A stretch of DNA of 64,000 nucleotides, from contig CANTFK010000961.1 in NCBI GenBank assembly GCA_947646735.1, forward strand, positions 124,001 through 188,000, in the 5' to 3' direction. Positions 63,708 to 64,000 of the stretch are shown here, in pieces; the first letter of the stretch is position 1, and each line of letters opens with the position of its first letter. The stretch is from Peronospora farinosa. Lineage: Eukaryota > Oomycota > Peronosporomycetes > Peronosporales > Peronosporaceae. The translations under genes and the position numbers were made by a program. Below the pieces are notes generated by a model. The model ran no database searches, was not told the DNA's origin, and was given only the letters and a program-made list of their open reading frames with translations.

Positions 63708-64000
63708 ATGCCTCCTCCTACGGTAGGAAAGACGGAAAGTCTTTTGGTCGTCAGTTTCGATGGATCGGCACGAGTAAAACGTAAAGGTGGAGCTTATAGT
63801 GCTATTGTGTGGCAATTACCAGAGTGGACAATTTTGGAGGCAGTTTCCAAATATTCAACGGATCTAACAGTGAATGAAGCAGAATACAACGGCATGTTGC
63901 TGGGTTTTGAATTACTCACACACCAGGACAGAAGACGAGTTATAATTTGTGGAGACTCGAATTTGGTGATACGGCAAATGCGTGGTGAAATTGATTGTAA
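63708..64000 (+). CDS. additional RNase H domain, partial at window end
   Basis: Open to the edge from ATG 63708, in the -1 frame relative to the preceding frame. It shows all three visible RNase H acids in the aRNH-type order: FDGSA (Asp), NEAEYNG (Glu) and CGDSN (Asp). It presumably supplies the RNase H activity lost upstream, and integrase should follow outside the window. Confidence 0.8.
   Translation, partial: MPPPTVGKTESLLVVSFDGSARVKRKGGAYSAIVWQLPEWTILEAVSKYSTDLTVNEAEYNGMLLGFELLTHQDRRRVIICGDSNLVIRQMRGEIDC

Larger units (their letters stand above)
56428..64000 (+). mobile_element. long Ty3/gypsy-type retrotransposon with dual RNase H, runs off the window
   Basis: In order: LTR 56428-57936, primer-binding site at 57938, gag about 57937-60215, protease (LFDSGAEVS, about 60530) and linker to 61821, reverse transcriptase plus a degenerate RNase H 61825-63705, and the start of a second RNase H from 63708. 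Integrase and the 3' LTR would lie beyond 64000. The bases before the LTR (56423-56427, ttggg) are the predicted target site duplication. Damage: two nonsense codons and one or more frameshifts in gag, a frameshift in protease near 60627 and an unusual RT segment, so it is probably non-autonomous now, but much less decayed than its neighbour. The whole element is rich in GATC and GCGATC. Confidence 0.85.

Overview
The window looks like nuclear DNA of an oomycete, most likely a Peronosporales species (Phytophthora or a downy mildew relative). The basis is compact genes with none to four short GT-AG introns (mostly 62-94 bases), closely packed housekeeping genes, protein families typical of stramenopiles, and Ty3/gypsy elements of the type with two RNase H domains that is known from oomycetes. 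No sequence search could be run, so the species is not fixed.

Layout. 0.3-47.4 kb is ordinary gene space: glutamate synthase small-subunit-like protein (-), a decayed gene tail (-), an OSCA/CSC1 channel (+), a small secreted membrane-anchored protein (+), an RPRD1-like CTD-interaction factor (-), a second OSCA/CSC1 channel (-), eIF3a (-), a CXC/zinc-cluster protein with a frame break in its polyglutamine tract (-), an alanyl-tRNA synthetase pseudogene (+), APC8/CDC23 (+), an LRR protein (-), a calpain-like protein that has lost its catalytic Cys and His (-), an ACBD5-like acyl-CoA-binding protein (-), an amidase/FAAH-like enzyme (+), a candidate micro-exon mini-gene (-), 5-formyltetrahydrofolate cyclo-ligase (-), a coiled-coil protein with a dynein CC1-box-like motif (+), a small Cys-containing protein (+), a WTEEE-domain protein (+), and a TPR-TMEM33 fusion with a CaaX end (-).

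From about 47.7 kb to the right edge the window is nested LTR retrotransposons: a solo LTR (47731-49005), a degenerate element lacking RT and RNase H (about 49.4-55.1 kb), an inverted LTR fragment (55.69-56.11 kb), a minisatellite-rich LTR-like piece, and a long element (56428 to beyond 64000). The last has a defined LTR, a primer-binding site, gag with two premature stops, protease, reverse transcriptase, a degenerate RNase H and the start of an additional intact RNase H. Short GCGATC-centred tandem repeats recur in both long LTRs and inside one coding region.

The genes do not form a pathway. Neighbouring genes share short intergenic regions: APC8 and the LRR gene converge with 11 bases between stop codons, and the ACBD5-like and amidase genes diverge from about 210 bases. 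Many long open frames begin at non-ATG codons; ATG starts were used here and exons were joined by hand from GT-AG signals and frame.
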